Shown one piece after another: positions 1-10,134 of a stretch of 64,000 bases of DNA. The notes under the pieces are model-generated. The model was not told where the DNA came from. It ran no database searches and saw only the letters and a program-made list of their open reading frames with translations. Source of the stretch: Rusavskia elegans (taxonomy: Eukaryota; Ascomycota; Lecanoromycetes; Teloschistales; Teloschistaceae); assembly GCA_011316305.1 (NCBI GenBank), contig SAUG01000029.1, positions 496,001 through 560,000 of the forward strand. The letters are read 5' to 3'. Both the position numbers and the translations under genes were made by a program. The stretch's first letter is position 1; the number at the start of each line of letters is the position of its first letter.

Positions 1-3000
1 GTACAGTCGAGAGGATGGCGACATTGACCTTTTTACCAGAGAACTTATATGAGATCCACTCCCTTCCCTCATCGAGCGAGTAGAGCACTTCGTCGGTAGC
101 CACTGTATCCCGAACGATGACGATGATCGACCCTTGATCGCCGTATTCCCACATGTAGTTGCCTTTCTTGACTGCTTGCCATTCGACACCCCCGTCTCTA
201 GTGATGAATGTATCACTCGTCTTCTCTGACTTGGCGGTCAAGTATTCTCCAACGTTACCAACAGCCATCATGAGACCCACAGCGGAAGGCGATGAGAATA
301 CATCACGAGGGTCTCGTCGTTCAGTATAGCCATGGAGATGCAGTGAGCAATCGGCAATATTGTCCGTCTTGCATTCGTAAGACTTGCCTTGTGGGTCATT
401 CTGTGGCGCTTTGATCAAGGACCACTCCGCTCCATCATTGTGGGTGATCATTGTCTTGAGCTTCTTACCCGATCCTCTCTCAGCTTCCTCGGTATTTGCA
501 ACAACATTCACAAGGGCAACTCCTTCAAGGCCGAGCATTTTCTCGAAGTCAACATAGCCGGGAGTGTTCCTGTTGACTTTGTCGAGACTTAAGACATACG
601 AAGTACCGTTGCTGTTGCTCTTGATAATGGAGCCGTATTCTGCATCCTTTTGGTTCCCCACAGTTACGTGCATAAACACAGCATGTGTGTGACTGTCGAG
701 GACCGTGTATGCCTTCTGTATTGGCACTTTGAAGTTTGATGGGAAAAGGGCGTCTGCAAAAGTTTGTCCATCAACGCTAGCATCGACTTTGAGAGAATCT
801 CCATCGCTTTCATCTTTTGTCGCCACAATGATGAATTCAGACATTGTGGCAAAATCAACAATGCTTTTGAATGGCGTTGTGTAATCGGCAAACCAATTAT
901 CGCTGGCTTGCAGCTCCAAGGGGCCTCCGAGCTTTTCGTCTTTAAATTGTTCACAATAAACCAGCTTCTTCCTTTCGCCACGGCCTTCTTCTTTGATGAA
1001 TTCACATTTGCGGACGACGTGCCGCAAGTCTTGCCAGTGAGACCCACGATCAGTACTATACCATGCGTCGTTGCGACAGTTGCCGCCCTTGTCGCAATCG
1101 ACCGCTCCAGTCCAGATGAGCCAGTCTTTGTAGTCAGCATGAAATGCAAGGGCTTGAAGGTCTCTGGTAGGCTCTGACTCAGCCTTGAAACTTGCAAAGG
1201 TATCTCCTCTGTTGATTGTGTAATGCACTTCTTTTGAGGGAGTGATGAAGTAGCAAACATCGTTGAAATGAGGGTGAGGATATATATCCTTAATCTGCTT
1301 TCCTTTCAAAATTTCATCCCAGGTCTTTCCGTGGTCTCTAGTCATGTAGACTTTGGATTTATCTGTTCGCATCACGACCGTTTCATCTTTATTCGCTTTA
1401 TCGGAGCCCGAGCTTGATTCCGTCCTTTCGAGGTAGAAATAGCCCCTGAAACTCTGGCCTGGGAACGCTGTCCTCTCGCTACTGATCTGTCCACTGACAA
1501 TAGGCTTGAGCGTGTCCTCGCAATCACGTTCGATTTCTTCGTCCAAATTTTCTCCGCCTTCACATCCGTTGCCGGGTATCTTCCTGAAACCAGAGCTCGC
1601 TTTATATTTTTTTGCATTGCCTTTGCAGAGACCCTTTGGATCCGGCAACGGACCGTTACGGACGCACTCTTTCCTGTCTTCACTTCGGACGAAGTTGTAG
1701 TCACATTCGAAGTCTTCTTTCGTACACTTGCACTTCTCAAAGTCTGGCTCTATTTCTTCAAACTTCTTCTCCCGTATGAAACAGTCCGCTTCGGGCTTCC
1801 GTCTCCTGTAAGATTGCTTGCGACCCATGACGCAGATCGCCTTGCCGTCCTTATCAACTCGAGCTGTCCATTCTTGGAAGTCCTTTTCTGTGCATTTGTC
1901 CTCGTGCATGTCCTCGAAGTCAATGGAGAACACCCAATGCTCAGCCCGTGATCCTCCACCTTTGACTCCCCAAAGGAAGAACTTCATCGATGTCGAGTCA
2001 GGAGTCGTCGTAAGAGCTTCTGGCCGAATTTTGCCCCCTGGTAAGTCTACCTTGCGCCAGTCCTTACCATAGTTAAGAGAATATCGGATCACGTCTGTCG
2101 GCTCTTCATCGTTGATGGCAACCAAGATCGACCCTTGATCGCCGAATTCGTATTTATGCGCCTCCTCCAACGCCAGAGCCCAGGTCAGCCCCGCGTCGAT
2201 TGAGACGTAGAGATCGCCCTCTTCGTACGCCTTGAGGTCTTTGCCGGTATTGCCAACACCCATGACGAGACCTGGAGCAGGACTTGAGAACACTCTCCCC
2301 ACATTGTTCATTTCGCTGACCGAGTGCAAATGTAGGCTCTTCTCGTCCGTGGTCAGATCTTGGAAAGTGCGCCCATCATCGAAGCTGATTCGACTTTTCA
2401 ATCGTTTCTCCTCCCGGCCAAAGCTTGCCGCGACGTCCTTCCAGTTGTCGACAACGTTGACCAGCAAAATGCCCTGGATATTCTGGACCTTCTCGAAATC
2501 GGCAATACCGTGCGCGTTGCGATTTGTGTGCTCTATGTTTTTGGTGAAGTAGGTGCCATTCGAGTTGCTCGTGAAGAGTACGCCCATGGAATTAGGGGGG
2601 TCGACAGTCATGACATCGACCTCGATGCTATAGGAAGTGGATTCCAGAACTGTGTAGGCATCCTCCTTCACGCGGCTGTCACTGGGGAAAACTGCGCGAT
2701 GCCAAGTGCTTGCATCGTCGGTCACGTACATGGCCAATTCGTCGGTATTGGGTGCTTTGGCGGCGGCAACGATGTAACCCTTGACAACGGCAATGTTAAC
2801 GATACCCTGCACCGTACGGTCACCTTCCAGATTCGGCTCTTCCTCGTTTTCGAAAAAGTTATCTGATACAGCGAGTCGGTGCTCGCGGGGGTCAAAGGAT
2901 ATCCTTCCAGTCGTGACGCAGATGACCCGATCGTCATTCTTGTCGTCGTCGCCAGTCCTGAACTCAGGGGTCGCATGGGCGAAGACACATCCTCGGGTGT

Positions 3001-3538
3001 TTTCCCTCAGCTTGCCCACCTTTTCGAAGCCGTCTTTGGTATAGAAAGTCACCTCCTTGCAGTCGATCAAGCCACCGATGCGACAAACGGCGCCGTGGAT
3101 CAAGATTTTGTCACTGTCCTTGGCGTGAAACGCAAGAGGGGCCCGAGAGAGCGAAGGTCGGGCGTCGGGGATCTCGAAATCGTGCCAGGTCTTGCCCTGG
3201 TCGTTGGTGTGCCAGTGCGTGCTGTGTCTCCCCATGATGTATGCTTTCTGGTTGTCGTGCGGATGTCGCCATAGATCCCAGGCTTTCCCGTCCTCGATAT
3301 CAACTTTGTCCCAGGATTTGCCCGCATCTTCAGATCGTTGGACGAGGCCGGCTTCCCGGTCGAGGAGAAGGATGGTGTTTGAATCATCAAAGTAGAAGAA
3401 GTTTGTTGGACGATTATCGAGCTGATGCGAGGAGATCTCTGGCTTGTCTTTCTTCGCAGCTGCTGGGGATAGCCACAGTAGCTGCAGTAAGAACAGCTGC
3501 AACAACGCGAGCCGATTCAAGGATCTGGATAACCACAT
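1..3538 (-). CDS. VPS10: Vps10/sortilin-type vacuolar protein sorting receptor, 3' end outside window
   Basis: One uninterrupted reading frame of 1179 codons runs from the ATG at 3538 to the window edge; the C-terminus (usually about 1500 residues in all) is missing only because the window ends. It starts with a basic, Leu-rich signal peptide (about residues 1-28, ending PAAA). Asp-box (SxDxGxxW) blades follow, for example RSEDAGKSW, TNDQGKTW, SIDAGLTW and SLNYGKDW. A cysteine-rich 10CC-like segment lies at about residues 545-675 (CTEKDF, CVMGRK, CKCTKEDFEC). A second set of blades follows: TRDHGKTWDE, STDRGSHW, TRDGGVEW, SLDEGREW. Two Vps10 propellers in tandem is the fungal Vps10 layout. 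By family knowledge it is a type I membrane receptor cycling between late Golgi and endosome, sorting carboxypeptidase Y and other vacuolar hydrolases. The transmembrane helix and tail are not in the window. No intron is needed. Confidence 0.95.
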   Translation of the reverse strand, partial: MWLSRSLNRLALLQLFLLQLLWLSPAAAKKDKPEISSHQLDNRPTNFFYFDDSNTILLLDREAGLVQRSEDAGKSWDKVDIEDGKAWDLWRHPHDNQKAYIMGRHSTHWHTNDQGKTWHDFEIPDARPSLSRAPLAFHAKDSDKILIHGAVCRIGGLIDCKEVTFYTKDGFEKVGKLRENTRGCVFAHATPEFRTGDDDKNDDRVICVTTGRISFDPREHRLAVSDNFFENEEEPNLEGDRTVQGIVNIAVVKGYIVAAAKAPNTDELAMYVTDDASTWHRAVFPSDSRVKEDAYTVLESTSYSIEVDVMTVDPPNSMGVLFTSNSNGTYFTKNIEHTNRNAHGIADFEKVQNIQGILLVNVVDNWKDVAASFGREEKRLKSRISFDDGRTFQDLTTDEKSLHLHSVSEMNNVGRVFSSPAPGLVMGVGNTGKDLKAYEEGDLYVSIDAGLTWALALEEAHKYEFGDQGSILVAINDEEPTDVIRYSLNYGKDWRKVDLPGGKIRPEALTTTPDSTSMKFFLWGVKGGGSRAEHWVFSIDFEDMHEDKCTEKDFQEWTARVDKDGKAICVMGRKQSYRRRKPEADCFIREKKFEEIEPDFEKCKCTKEDFECDYNFVRSEDRKECVRNGPLPDPKGLCKGNAKKYKASSGFRKIPGNGCEGGENLDEEIERDCEDTLKPIVSGQISSERTAFPGQSFRGYFYLERTESSSGSDKANKDETVVMRTDKSKVYMTRDHGKTWDEILKGKQIKDIYPHPHFNDVCYFITPSKEVHYTINRGDTFASFKAESEPTRDLQALAFHADYKDWLIWTGAVDCDKGGNCRNDAWYSTDRGSHWQDLRHVVRKCEFIKEEGRGERKKLVYCEQFKDEKLGGPLELQASDNWFADYTTPFKSIVDFATMSEFIIVATKDESDGDSLKVDASVDGQTFADALFPSNFKVPIQKAYTVLDSHTHAVFMHVTVGNQKDAEYGSIIKSNSNGTSYVLSLDKVNRNTPGYVDFEKMLGLEGVALVNVVANTEEAERGSGKKLKTMITHNDGAEWSLIKAPQNDPQGKSYECKTDNIADCSLHLHGYTERRDPRDVFSSPSAVGLMMAVGNVGEYLTAKSEKTSDTFITRDGGVEWQAVKKGNYMWEYGDQGSIIVIVRDTVATDEVLYSLDEGREWISYKFSGKKVNVAILSTV

Positions 3539-4079
3539 GATGGATGAAGGTTTCCCTCGAGAAACTCATAGATAGAGGATGGAGAAGGACTCCGTGGCCT
3601 ACCTCGTTTCTACCGGTGAGTAGGCAAATAGATGATGCGTGGCCAAAGCGTGACAGCCTCGGAACAAGGCTGAGCGGCAATCCCGCCGCCGTTTCACTTC
3701 AATCTGAAACCAATCATCTCACGATGGTTGCACTGCTCAGAATAATTCAGCTGTATACGAAGGCTCGCGGCGAGCAGAATCGTTCGGATACTTCGACTTG
3801 GCGAATTGGGCATCCGAAACCACGACTGCCAGCCAAATCGGATGCCCTGCCAATGCATGAGACTACAGGCTTATTAGTGTCGGGACTTTTCTGCTCCACG
3901 CGAGGAAGGTTATCATGTCGTCTACTTTTATCAACCTCAATTGTGGGTCACCGACTACCGTTGACAAGACGCTCAGTAACCCCAATGTAAAGTCAAATAG
4001 AGCTCGTTGTCCTTCGTGAAGAGTATGGTACATGCCCGTGCAATACAGGTTGTATTTGAGTCTGCATCCTCTGACTTCC
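3539..4079. other. Intergenic, VPS10 promoter and TMA22 3' region
   Basis: About 540 bases between the VPS10 start and the TMA22 stop, both genes being read leftward. It must hold the VPS10 promoter and the TMA22 terminator. I see no further gene or repeat. Confidence 0.6.
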
Positions 4080-4909
4080 TCAAGCTCCCTTCTTCTTCTT
4101 GTCCTCAATGCAATCCACATTTGCCTCTGGTACCCCCGCAACATCCACCACCCAGTCGAAAATCTCGTCACTGTTATCGCCCTGCACCACCACCTCCTCC
4201 CCTCCGCTGGCCGTCTTGGTTACACTGCTCCCGGTTGCGAACTTCTTCCCCCATTCCTTGGCCACTTTCTTCAAATCCATGCCATGAGCTTCCAGCCCTG
4301 ACACTGCCGTGACATATTTGCGTTTGTTCCGTTCAACCCGTTTGATGAGAATCTGGGCTTGAGCTTTGGTTTCAGCGGCTTTGGCTTCGGCGGCAGCCGC
4401 TTTGGCTTCTTTCTTCTGTGAGTCTTTGGCCGCGCGTTTCTGCGCCTCGAGGGAGAGTGTGGATAGGGTTGCTGCTACCGCTTCTGGACGAAGATGTCAG
4501 GTCTTTCACCATTCATTTTCTCCAAACAGGGTGCTCGTTTGTTGGACGTCTGGTTGCTGAGAAGTTAATCGGGTCTGACGGTACGTACCTTCCGAGTAGA
4601 GCTTCTCATGCAGATCCGCGTGGTTCTTTTCCAGCCATTCTTTGCATTTCTTCGCCGTGCCACCGAACTCGCAGTACTAATGGTGCATCATGAGCCATCA
4701 GCCTGACGATTCTTAGCTGATGATTTCGTGATATAACACTCCAAGGGTGATGCTGACAAGAGCTTACCTCGGGAGGTAAAGTGCAGACTGCAGGTTCATC
4801 AGTATGAATGGCTAAACGTCTTGATGAATCACTCACCGCCGCAGTAGACCACGTGCCGGGCTTGAGGCTCAATCGACGCAGTCTCGGTAGCTCCAGTTTC
4901 CGAAGCCAT
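4080..4909 (-). CDS. TMA22: Translation machinery-associated protein 22 (DENR orthologue)
   Basis: Four exons: 4837-4909, 4768-4787, 4589-4676 and 4080-4483, all with GT..AG introns, giving 194 residues, the usual family length. The 20-nt second exon is supported by reading frame: splicing yields YCGV-CTLPPE-YCEFGGTAKKC, the conserved N-terminal cysteine motif. The middle is an Ala/Lys-rich helix (about 65-95). The C-terminal half (RNKRKYVTAVSGLEAHGMDL through GGEEVVVQGD) is a SUI1/eIF1-like domain, and the protein ends in a Lys-rich tail. By family knowledge it pairs with Tma20/MCT-1 and acts on 40S subunits in post-termination recycling and non-canonical initiation. The start is set by the ATG at 4909 just before the conserved HVVYCG segment. 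Confidence 0.93.
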
Positions 4910-5190
4910 GAGCAATGGGTGCACGATGATCGAGTATCCGAGAAGTGAGGCTCGATTGATCGTTTATCACCATCTGCCGAGGAAGCTCAGTCACAACACT
5001 TAACACCTGAAGTTGCCGACGCGGGGTCACTCTTATCGATTGCGCGAGCATGGCTAGAGCAAAGTAGTCTGTGCCTGCGAGTACCTTATGCCCTGGTGTT
5101 CATATCCACTAGGTACTCCTGCAAGAGATCATTGAAGTGATCTGGCATCACTGAACTGGAGAACTATTCTGTGGTTCGAAATCGTCTTTC

Positions 5191-5742
5191 CTAGCTAATC
5201 ATCTCCTCTATCTTGTCGGGATCACGGTCAAGAGTGACAATCCCAGGGAGTGTTAGACTACAGTACGCTCTGACCTTACCCCTTAAAAACAGCACTGCAC
5301 CCCCAATCTCCACCGACGTCTCTCTCCACCGTCTCGTCAGGTAAAGAATCCAACCGAACAGATCATAAATGTCCATCCTCGTAGCTGGACTATCGGGCTC
5401 CAGATGGACCTCAAAGCTTGCCACCCCTCGACGGCAGGTCCATGCATCGTCATCCGATGGGTCAAATGTCTGCAAGATGTTGATCTTGATTTGAACGAGG
5501 CTTCGTTCGATTAGGTCCGTGGCTCTATGTGTCGGATCTCGGAGACGACGACCATAGTACTCGAATTCAATAAATCCTTCGGGGATGGCGAATGTCCACG
5601 GCGCTCTGGGCCAGTTGCCCGGTAGCTCCCCTGGCGTTACATCCAGCCCGATGGGTTTGAAATTAGGGCTGAGCGAGAAGCCTGATGCAACTAAAGCGAG
5701 AATAATAAGGGTTACGTCGAGTCGCATATCTGTAATTGGCAT
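5191..5742 (-). CDS. Small secreted protein, paralogue 1 of a tandem pair
   Basis: An intronless 183-residue frame. The N-terminus is a signal peptide whether translation starts at M1 or M6 (MRLDVTLIILALVASGFSLS). The mature part is about 160 residues with only two cysteines, so it is not a classical Cys-rich effector. It clearly resembles the next gene upstream: WPRAPW against WPKVPW, YGRRL against YGRPL, RGVASF against RGAASF, LEPDSPATR against LEPKDPATR, DLFGW against DLFDW, and SLTLPG against SLTFPG, in the same order and spacing. The coding relationship over both frames makes a chance frame unlikely. I do not recognise the family and give no function. It could be a secreted effector-like or cell-surface protein. 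The same-strand neighbour 160 bp upstream suggests tandem duplication. Confidence 0.75.
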   Translation of the reverse strand: MPITDMRLDVTLIILALVASGFSLSPNFKPIGLDVTPGELPGNWPRAPWTFAIPEGFIEFEYYGRRLRDPTHRATDLIERSLVQIKINILQTFDPSDDDAWTCRRGVASFEVHLEPDSPATRMDIYDLFGWILYLTRRWRETSVEIGGAVLFLRGKVRAYCSLTLPGIVTLDRDPDKIEEMIS

Positions 5743-5902
5743 GTATGCAAGTCAAGAACTTCAATGCTCGAACTGAAAACCCACAGGGCCGGCGCGTATA
5801 GACGTTGTGGCTGCCGATGTGCTTCCTCGCCTTATGAGGCGAGAACAGGCGACAGCAATCCCAACCTCAGATTCCCACCTTCTTGATAGATGGATGGTAC
5901 GG

Positions 5903-6454
5903 CTAGTCCAGGATTTCATCTGGTTGATCCTCAGCAACCCCCGGAAAGGTCAGACTGAAGTAAGCTTTCCTAGAGCCATGCGCATCAAGCAGTACAGCGC
6001 GATTGATCTCCTCTGGCGCACGCGCGAACCGAACCATTAGAGCAAGAGTCCAATCGAACAAATCCAACACTTCCGCCCTCGTTGCTGGGTCCTTGGGTTC
6101 TAATCCGATCCGGAAGCTCGCTGCACCGCGATTGACCGAATATGAATCTTGTGTTTTGGATTCGGGATGGAAGTCCAATCTCAAGGCGTGGGCTATACGA
6201 CCAGCGCCTTCGTTGATTTGGCGTTTCGTTTCAGTATCGAAGGACAGTGGACGACCGTATTCCTCGAACCAGACAGTCCCACCGTTGAGAAGACCCGTTA
6301 ATTTCCATGGGACTTTTGGCCAGAAACGCGGAGGACTTGCGACGGCGTTGAGGGATACCGGGGTGTTAGGAGATGACGAAGCTGGTAAGCGTAGATTGAG
6401 TGGGTTTGACGCTCCCATGAGCATAAGCATGGTCAAAATAGACGGTAAATGCAT
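5903..6454 (-). CDS. Small secreted protein, paralogue 2 of a tandem pair
   Basis: Intronless. The open frame begins at an ATG at 6511 (202 residues), but the internal ATG at 6454 is the better start: it gives MHLPSILTMLMLMGAS, a proper signal peptide, and a 183-residue protein, exactly the length of the neighbouring paralogue. With the upstream ATG the hydrophobic stretch would be preceded by 19 polar residues. It shares ordered blocks with the gene at 5191-5742 (WPxxPW, YGRxL, RGxASF, LEPxxPATR, DLFxW, SLTxPG). No cysteine pattern and no known domain are visible. Function unknown. Confidence 0.75.
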   Translation of the reverse strand: MHLPSILTMLMLMGASNPLNLRLPASSSPNTPVSLNAVASPPRFWPKVPWKLTGLLNGGTVWFEEYGRPLSFDTETKRQINEGAGRIAHALRLDFHPESKTQDSYSVNRGAASFRIGLEPKDPATRAEVLDLFDWTLALMVRFARAPEEINRAVLLDAHGSRKAYFSLTFPGVAEDQPDEILD

Positions 6455-6511
6455 CTTTGCGAATGTCGCGAGTGGTTTAGTATTATCCCTCGAAGCAGAT
6501 GGAGGAGGCAC

Positions 6512-6995
6512 TTCTTATGCTTGTTGTTACCTGCCTCTCCGCCGGTCGAGAAGATTGGTCATTGTCTGCCCAAAGGCCTCGAACCACTGGTGATAACCGT
6601 TATACCGACTGCGGTTTCCCGCTCCTTACGCGAAATCAAACGGATTGGTTTCAACGTAAAAAGTTAAAGCAGTATATGCGTTCGTGAAACAATGTCAAAA
6701 GTCAGAACAAGTCTTTCGGAGCCTTCGAAGGCTAAGTGGGAACGACCGTAATCACGGTCGTCAATGATGTCAACTTTCTGGGGAGCGGAAAGCATAAAGA
6801 ATGGGGCAGGCTGGTCATGCAAACAGAAGTTTATCGTGAAACTTTAGATTCAGATCGTTGCAAAGCGACAGTACAACACATCCTGGGGTATCTAAATACT
6901 GGCTCAAAAAGACAAGGTCAAGTCAGAGTCCTACCTCTTACCCAGGAGGCCCTTTTGGAAGCGAATACACCATAAGAAAGTCGTACATCCAACCC
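6512..6995. other. Intergenic, between secreted paralogue 2 and GRF gene
   Basis: About 480 bases holding the promoter of the secreted gene and the 3' end of the GRF gene. I see no repeat or further coding signal. Confidence 0.5.
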
Positions 6996-8198
6996 CTATT
7001 TTTCTATCAGTTTCCTGTGATCCTTCATGAACTCCATGTCTCTCCTGAGATGCCTGATCACGGCCCTGTTGGTCTCAGATTCCGCCTGTAACGCCGCAAG
7101 AGCCTCCTGTAATTCTGAAATCCTTTCGTTCTTAGTGTTGACCATCGCTCTTGAGATGTCTCGACCTTTGATGATACCTCGTGTTGCCAGGCTATACTTG
7201 TCACAGATACCTTTGAGCTCGGCCTTGGCATCGGATTTTAGATGGATTTGATTCTCTTGCAACGCTTTTAACACCTCAAGGGTAAGGTCCGAGTCCTGAT
7301 CCGCCTTTAGAACATCTTTGAATCTCCGAGGAGTCGGAGTAGCCGCAGGCGAAGATATTGCTTGGTCAAACGTTGAAAGTCCGCCCTTCTTCAGTGTTGT
7401 CGCCGGGGTCATGAAGACATCATCCTCTGCAACCTCAAGCGTTGGATAGGTAACCTCTGTCATGTTCTGCATCTCGGAGAACCGACGCTTACCAGGAGTT
7501 GCAAGCGTTTCAGTCTTCGCAGCTTTGCGGGGCGTTTCTGGCGGAGGCATATTCCTCATTGATGCGACATTGTCAACCACTTTCAACACGTCCTCGTCGT
7601 CACTTGCAGGCCAATCGTAGAATTCTTCGTCCGAAGTGCCGATAGCAGTACTTGTATCCTGGGTACCACCGATGGGTCGAGTAACAGCGGAAGACTTGGA
7701 AGGAGTATATGGCGAAGACCTGACTGGACTTCCATAGTGCTTCGATGTAGCTGTATACGGGGTCTGTAAGCCATTCTGACTGGGGACAAAGGAGGACTTC
7801 GTTGGCGTTTGAGGAGCTGAGATAGGTTCCGTGCGAGAATTGCTCAAAACGGCAGCTGCTTCGCGCGACTTGGCTTCATCATCCCAAAGAAAGAAATCGC
7901 AGCGCTTTAGTTGCGGTTGTTGACATGTATAGACTATGCCCAAATGATGGTCAGCTCAGCTGCTTGCAGGTCCAACTAGGTTATTCATGGTTGCTGTAGG
8001 TAGAGACGGAATGAGAGACATACACCATCGGCCGTGGTTCTTGCCCCCGTTTTTGGTTTGAAAGCGTGTTGCCGGTAGGCGAGGTGCACAGTTGCAATGC
8101 CAGACAGTATCGGTGAACAGGCCATTGAGAGGGATCTTCTTGACAATGCCGGCGCCTGAGCGACCTCTACCTCCACCTTTGCTACGACCCTTAAACAT
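6996..8198 (-). CDS. GRF-type zinc finger protein with C-terminal coiled coil
   Basis: Two exons, 8024-8198 and 6996-7933, 370 residues. The intron is bounded by GTATGT and CATAG. Splicing restores NHGRWFYTCQQPQLKRCDFF, which is the diagnostic part of a GRF zinc finger (about residues 33-82: CNC ... GRWFYTC ... RCDFFLW). The N-terminus is Gly/Arg/Lys-rich. A long Ser/Thr/Pro-rich disordered stretch follows, and the last 60 residues (NTKNERISELQEALAALQAE) form a coiled coil. GRF fingers bind single-stranded nucleic acid in NEIL3, TOP3A and APE2, so a nuclear DNA-repair or recombination role is plausible, but that is inference. No catalytic domain is present. Confidence 0.88.
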
Positions 8199-10134
8199 TG
8201 GTCGAAACTGTCATGTCATCAGGAGCGGCACCAAGAAGATTCTAGCACATTGCGAAGGTTGGCCGGAGGCAGTCATTAGTATTAAGGGAAGAAGTCCACC
8301 GCAATCCATACTGCTAGATTACAAGAAACTGAACGGAAGGATGGTTGCCGTAGCGATGCCTGGTGGCGTCAATCTCGCTTATGTAAGATACTCCTGGTCA
8401 ACACTCAGGGGTTGGCTGTGGCTATGTGATCACTATACAAGGGCGTCTATAGTAATTCATGACCTACGTCATGTAGATCTGACAAGTTGGATAGTTTACT
8501 AAAGGATAACCCTTTCGCTTTTTCTGGCAATCGAGGCTGTACCTGGGGATCTTGACCTCCAAATTCCCTTCTGACCATTCTTCACCTTTCCGGGGCACCG
8601 TTTGGTAATAACATGGGTAGTCCTGACTTGCGCTTTGCTTTTCGACAGCTTTTTAGTTTCGCTTCATGCCCTAGGAGAGGTCTTTCTCGATCCAGAGTTT
8701 TTCAGGGTCACCAAGAACCAGATGGAGGTAGTAAAATTGAGGAAGAAATTATCTATACTCTCCTGCCCGTTTCCAAACATTGAATGGGCTGAGAAGTTTG
8801 CGACACATAGTACTGTATTGATTTTCTAAGTACCACCCGGTCTAAAAAACTGGCCATTGAAGTAAGTTGAAAATCACAAGATTACCGCCCCGTCCATGGA
8901 ACGGAGCAAGTTGAAAAGCTTGACATCTTGATCCTAAAGTGAGCCTTCACAACAGCCCAGGCTCTGGAAGAGGACTAGGGACAAAGTGGACGACTTGTGA
9001 CTGCTCCTACGCTCTACCATCGACATTGGTTTCCTACAGGAACTCACGACGAAGACTTTGTCTTAGACTTGCTCGCTCGTTCCAGAAACGAGATTTACTC
9101 CCAGCCGGTGGTCAACCACTAAGATAGAACATTGAAGTCTCTATACCCTGTCCCGGTGCCGGCTGTTGCTCTGGAAAGCAGGATAACGATCGAGTCCGCT
9201 GAGAGGGTGGGATCGTGCACTTCACAGCCGAATGATGAGTGGATACAACGAGCTATTTCTCGGGATCCTAGGTGGTGGACATGTGTGTTGCGGAAAATAA
9301 AGGACAGAAGGAACAGGGAGAAAGGTTATACTCAAGGTTCTTCCAAGCTCTGATATCCGACAACCTAGCAGCCTGAACACAGCACTTCGGTCCATCTAGA
9401 GAACTGCTGGTAACGTGAAGATGCTGCCTTTCGCTTCGTCATAGGCGGCTCGTATGGATGGGCCTGTCGTCTGAATTTGCAGGGACAAAGGTCCTTGTCG
9501 GGACCAGTCTGAGCGAAAGCACCCACATAACGAAACGAGGACGGTTGACAGGGAGGATACACAGGACGTCGATGTTGCATTCTAACTCAGAGAAAAGTGA
9601 CACACCCAGTCGTTAACTGCCCAGGGGAATGACTTATAACTCGTAACCTCTAAACCAACATGTCAAAAGATGGCGGTAAGTGCCCTGGATGCATTGAAAT
9701 ACTCAATTAACATATACAGGCAAGACTGCTGAGCACTGGGTAGTGGTACCTCGGTTGTTGGTCTCTTCTGCTGCCGGTCCGTGATATCATACGAGCCAAC
9801 TTCCTCGCGCTATGTACAGAATTAACGCACCTACTATAAGTAATAAACAGCCGGGTCAAAAGATACCAGCAAATGGGTATCAGCGCCTTTCAGAGCCAAA
9901 GCGCCCACAAAAAGCCAATAGATCATCTCCGACCTGATGGCCGAATCATGTAGAAATTTTGTGCTTGAATCGTACTTCTGCCGTTTGGTATCGTAGCACT
10001 CTGAGTTGTTGAGCGCTGGCCGCCAACGCCTTGCAAAACCAAATATTCGTCGTCATTGGGAAGAGATGTCGAGAGTCGTAGTATCGTTGCCCCGTTCCTG
10101 TGAAGTTATCCCACTCAGCTTTTTCCGTCTCCAG
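8199..10134. other. Long intergenic gap (1.9 kb)
   Basis: GC content like the flanking genes and no RIP signature. Scattered short open frames on both strands show no recognisable domain or repeated structure. The only candidate is a tiny intron-containing frame at 9660-9784, listed separately. A fast-evolving or non-coding transcript cannot be excluded. Confidence 0.5.
9660..9784 (+). CDS. Possible tiny spliced ORF (26 codons), doubtful
   Basis: An ATG at 9660 opens five codons that stop at a strong donor (GGCG|GTAAGT). Then come 44 bases with a branch-like TCAATTAACAT and an acceptor ATACAG at 9719, and then a frame ending in TGA at 9782-9784. The spliced peptide would be 26 residues beginning MSKDGGKTAEHW. 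Donor, branch and acceptor in the right order and distance are suggestive, but the peptide is too short to recognise. It may be the first exons of a decayed gene or chance. Confidence 0.2.

Noticed and set aside
664..1260. Long minus-strand frame overlapping VPS10 in another frame
   Set aside because: Out-of-frame shadow of the VPS10 coding sequence, which reads continuously in its own frame.
8602..8829. 75-codon plus-strand frame with a hydrophobic start
   Set aside because: Hydrophobic beginning but no further support; left as intergenic.
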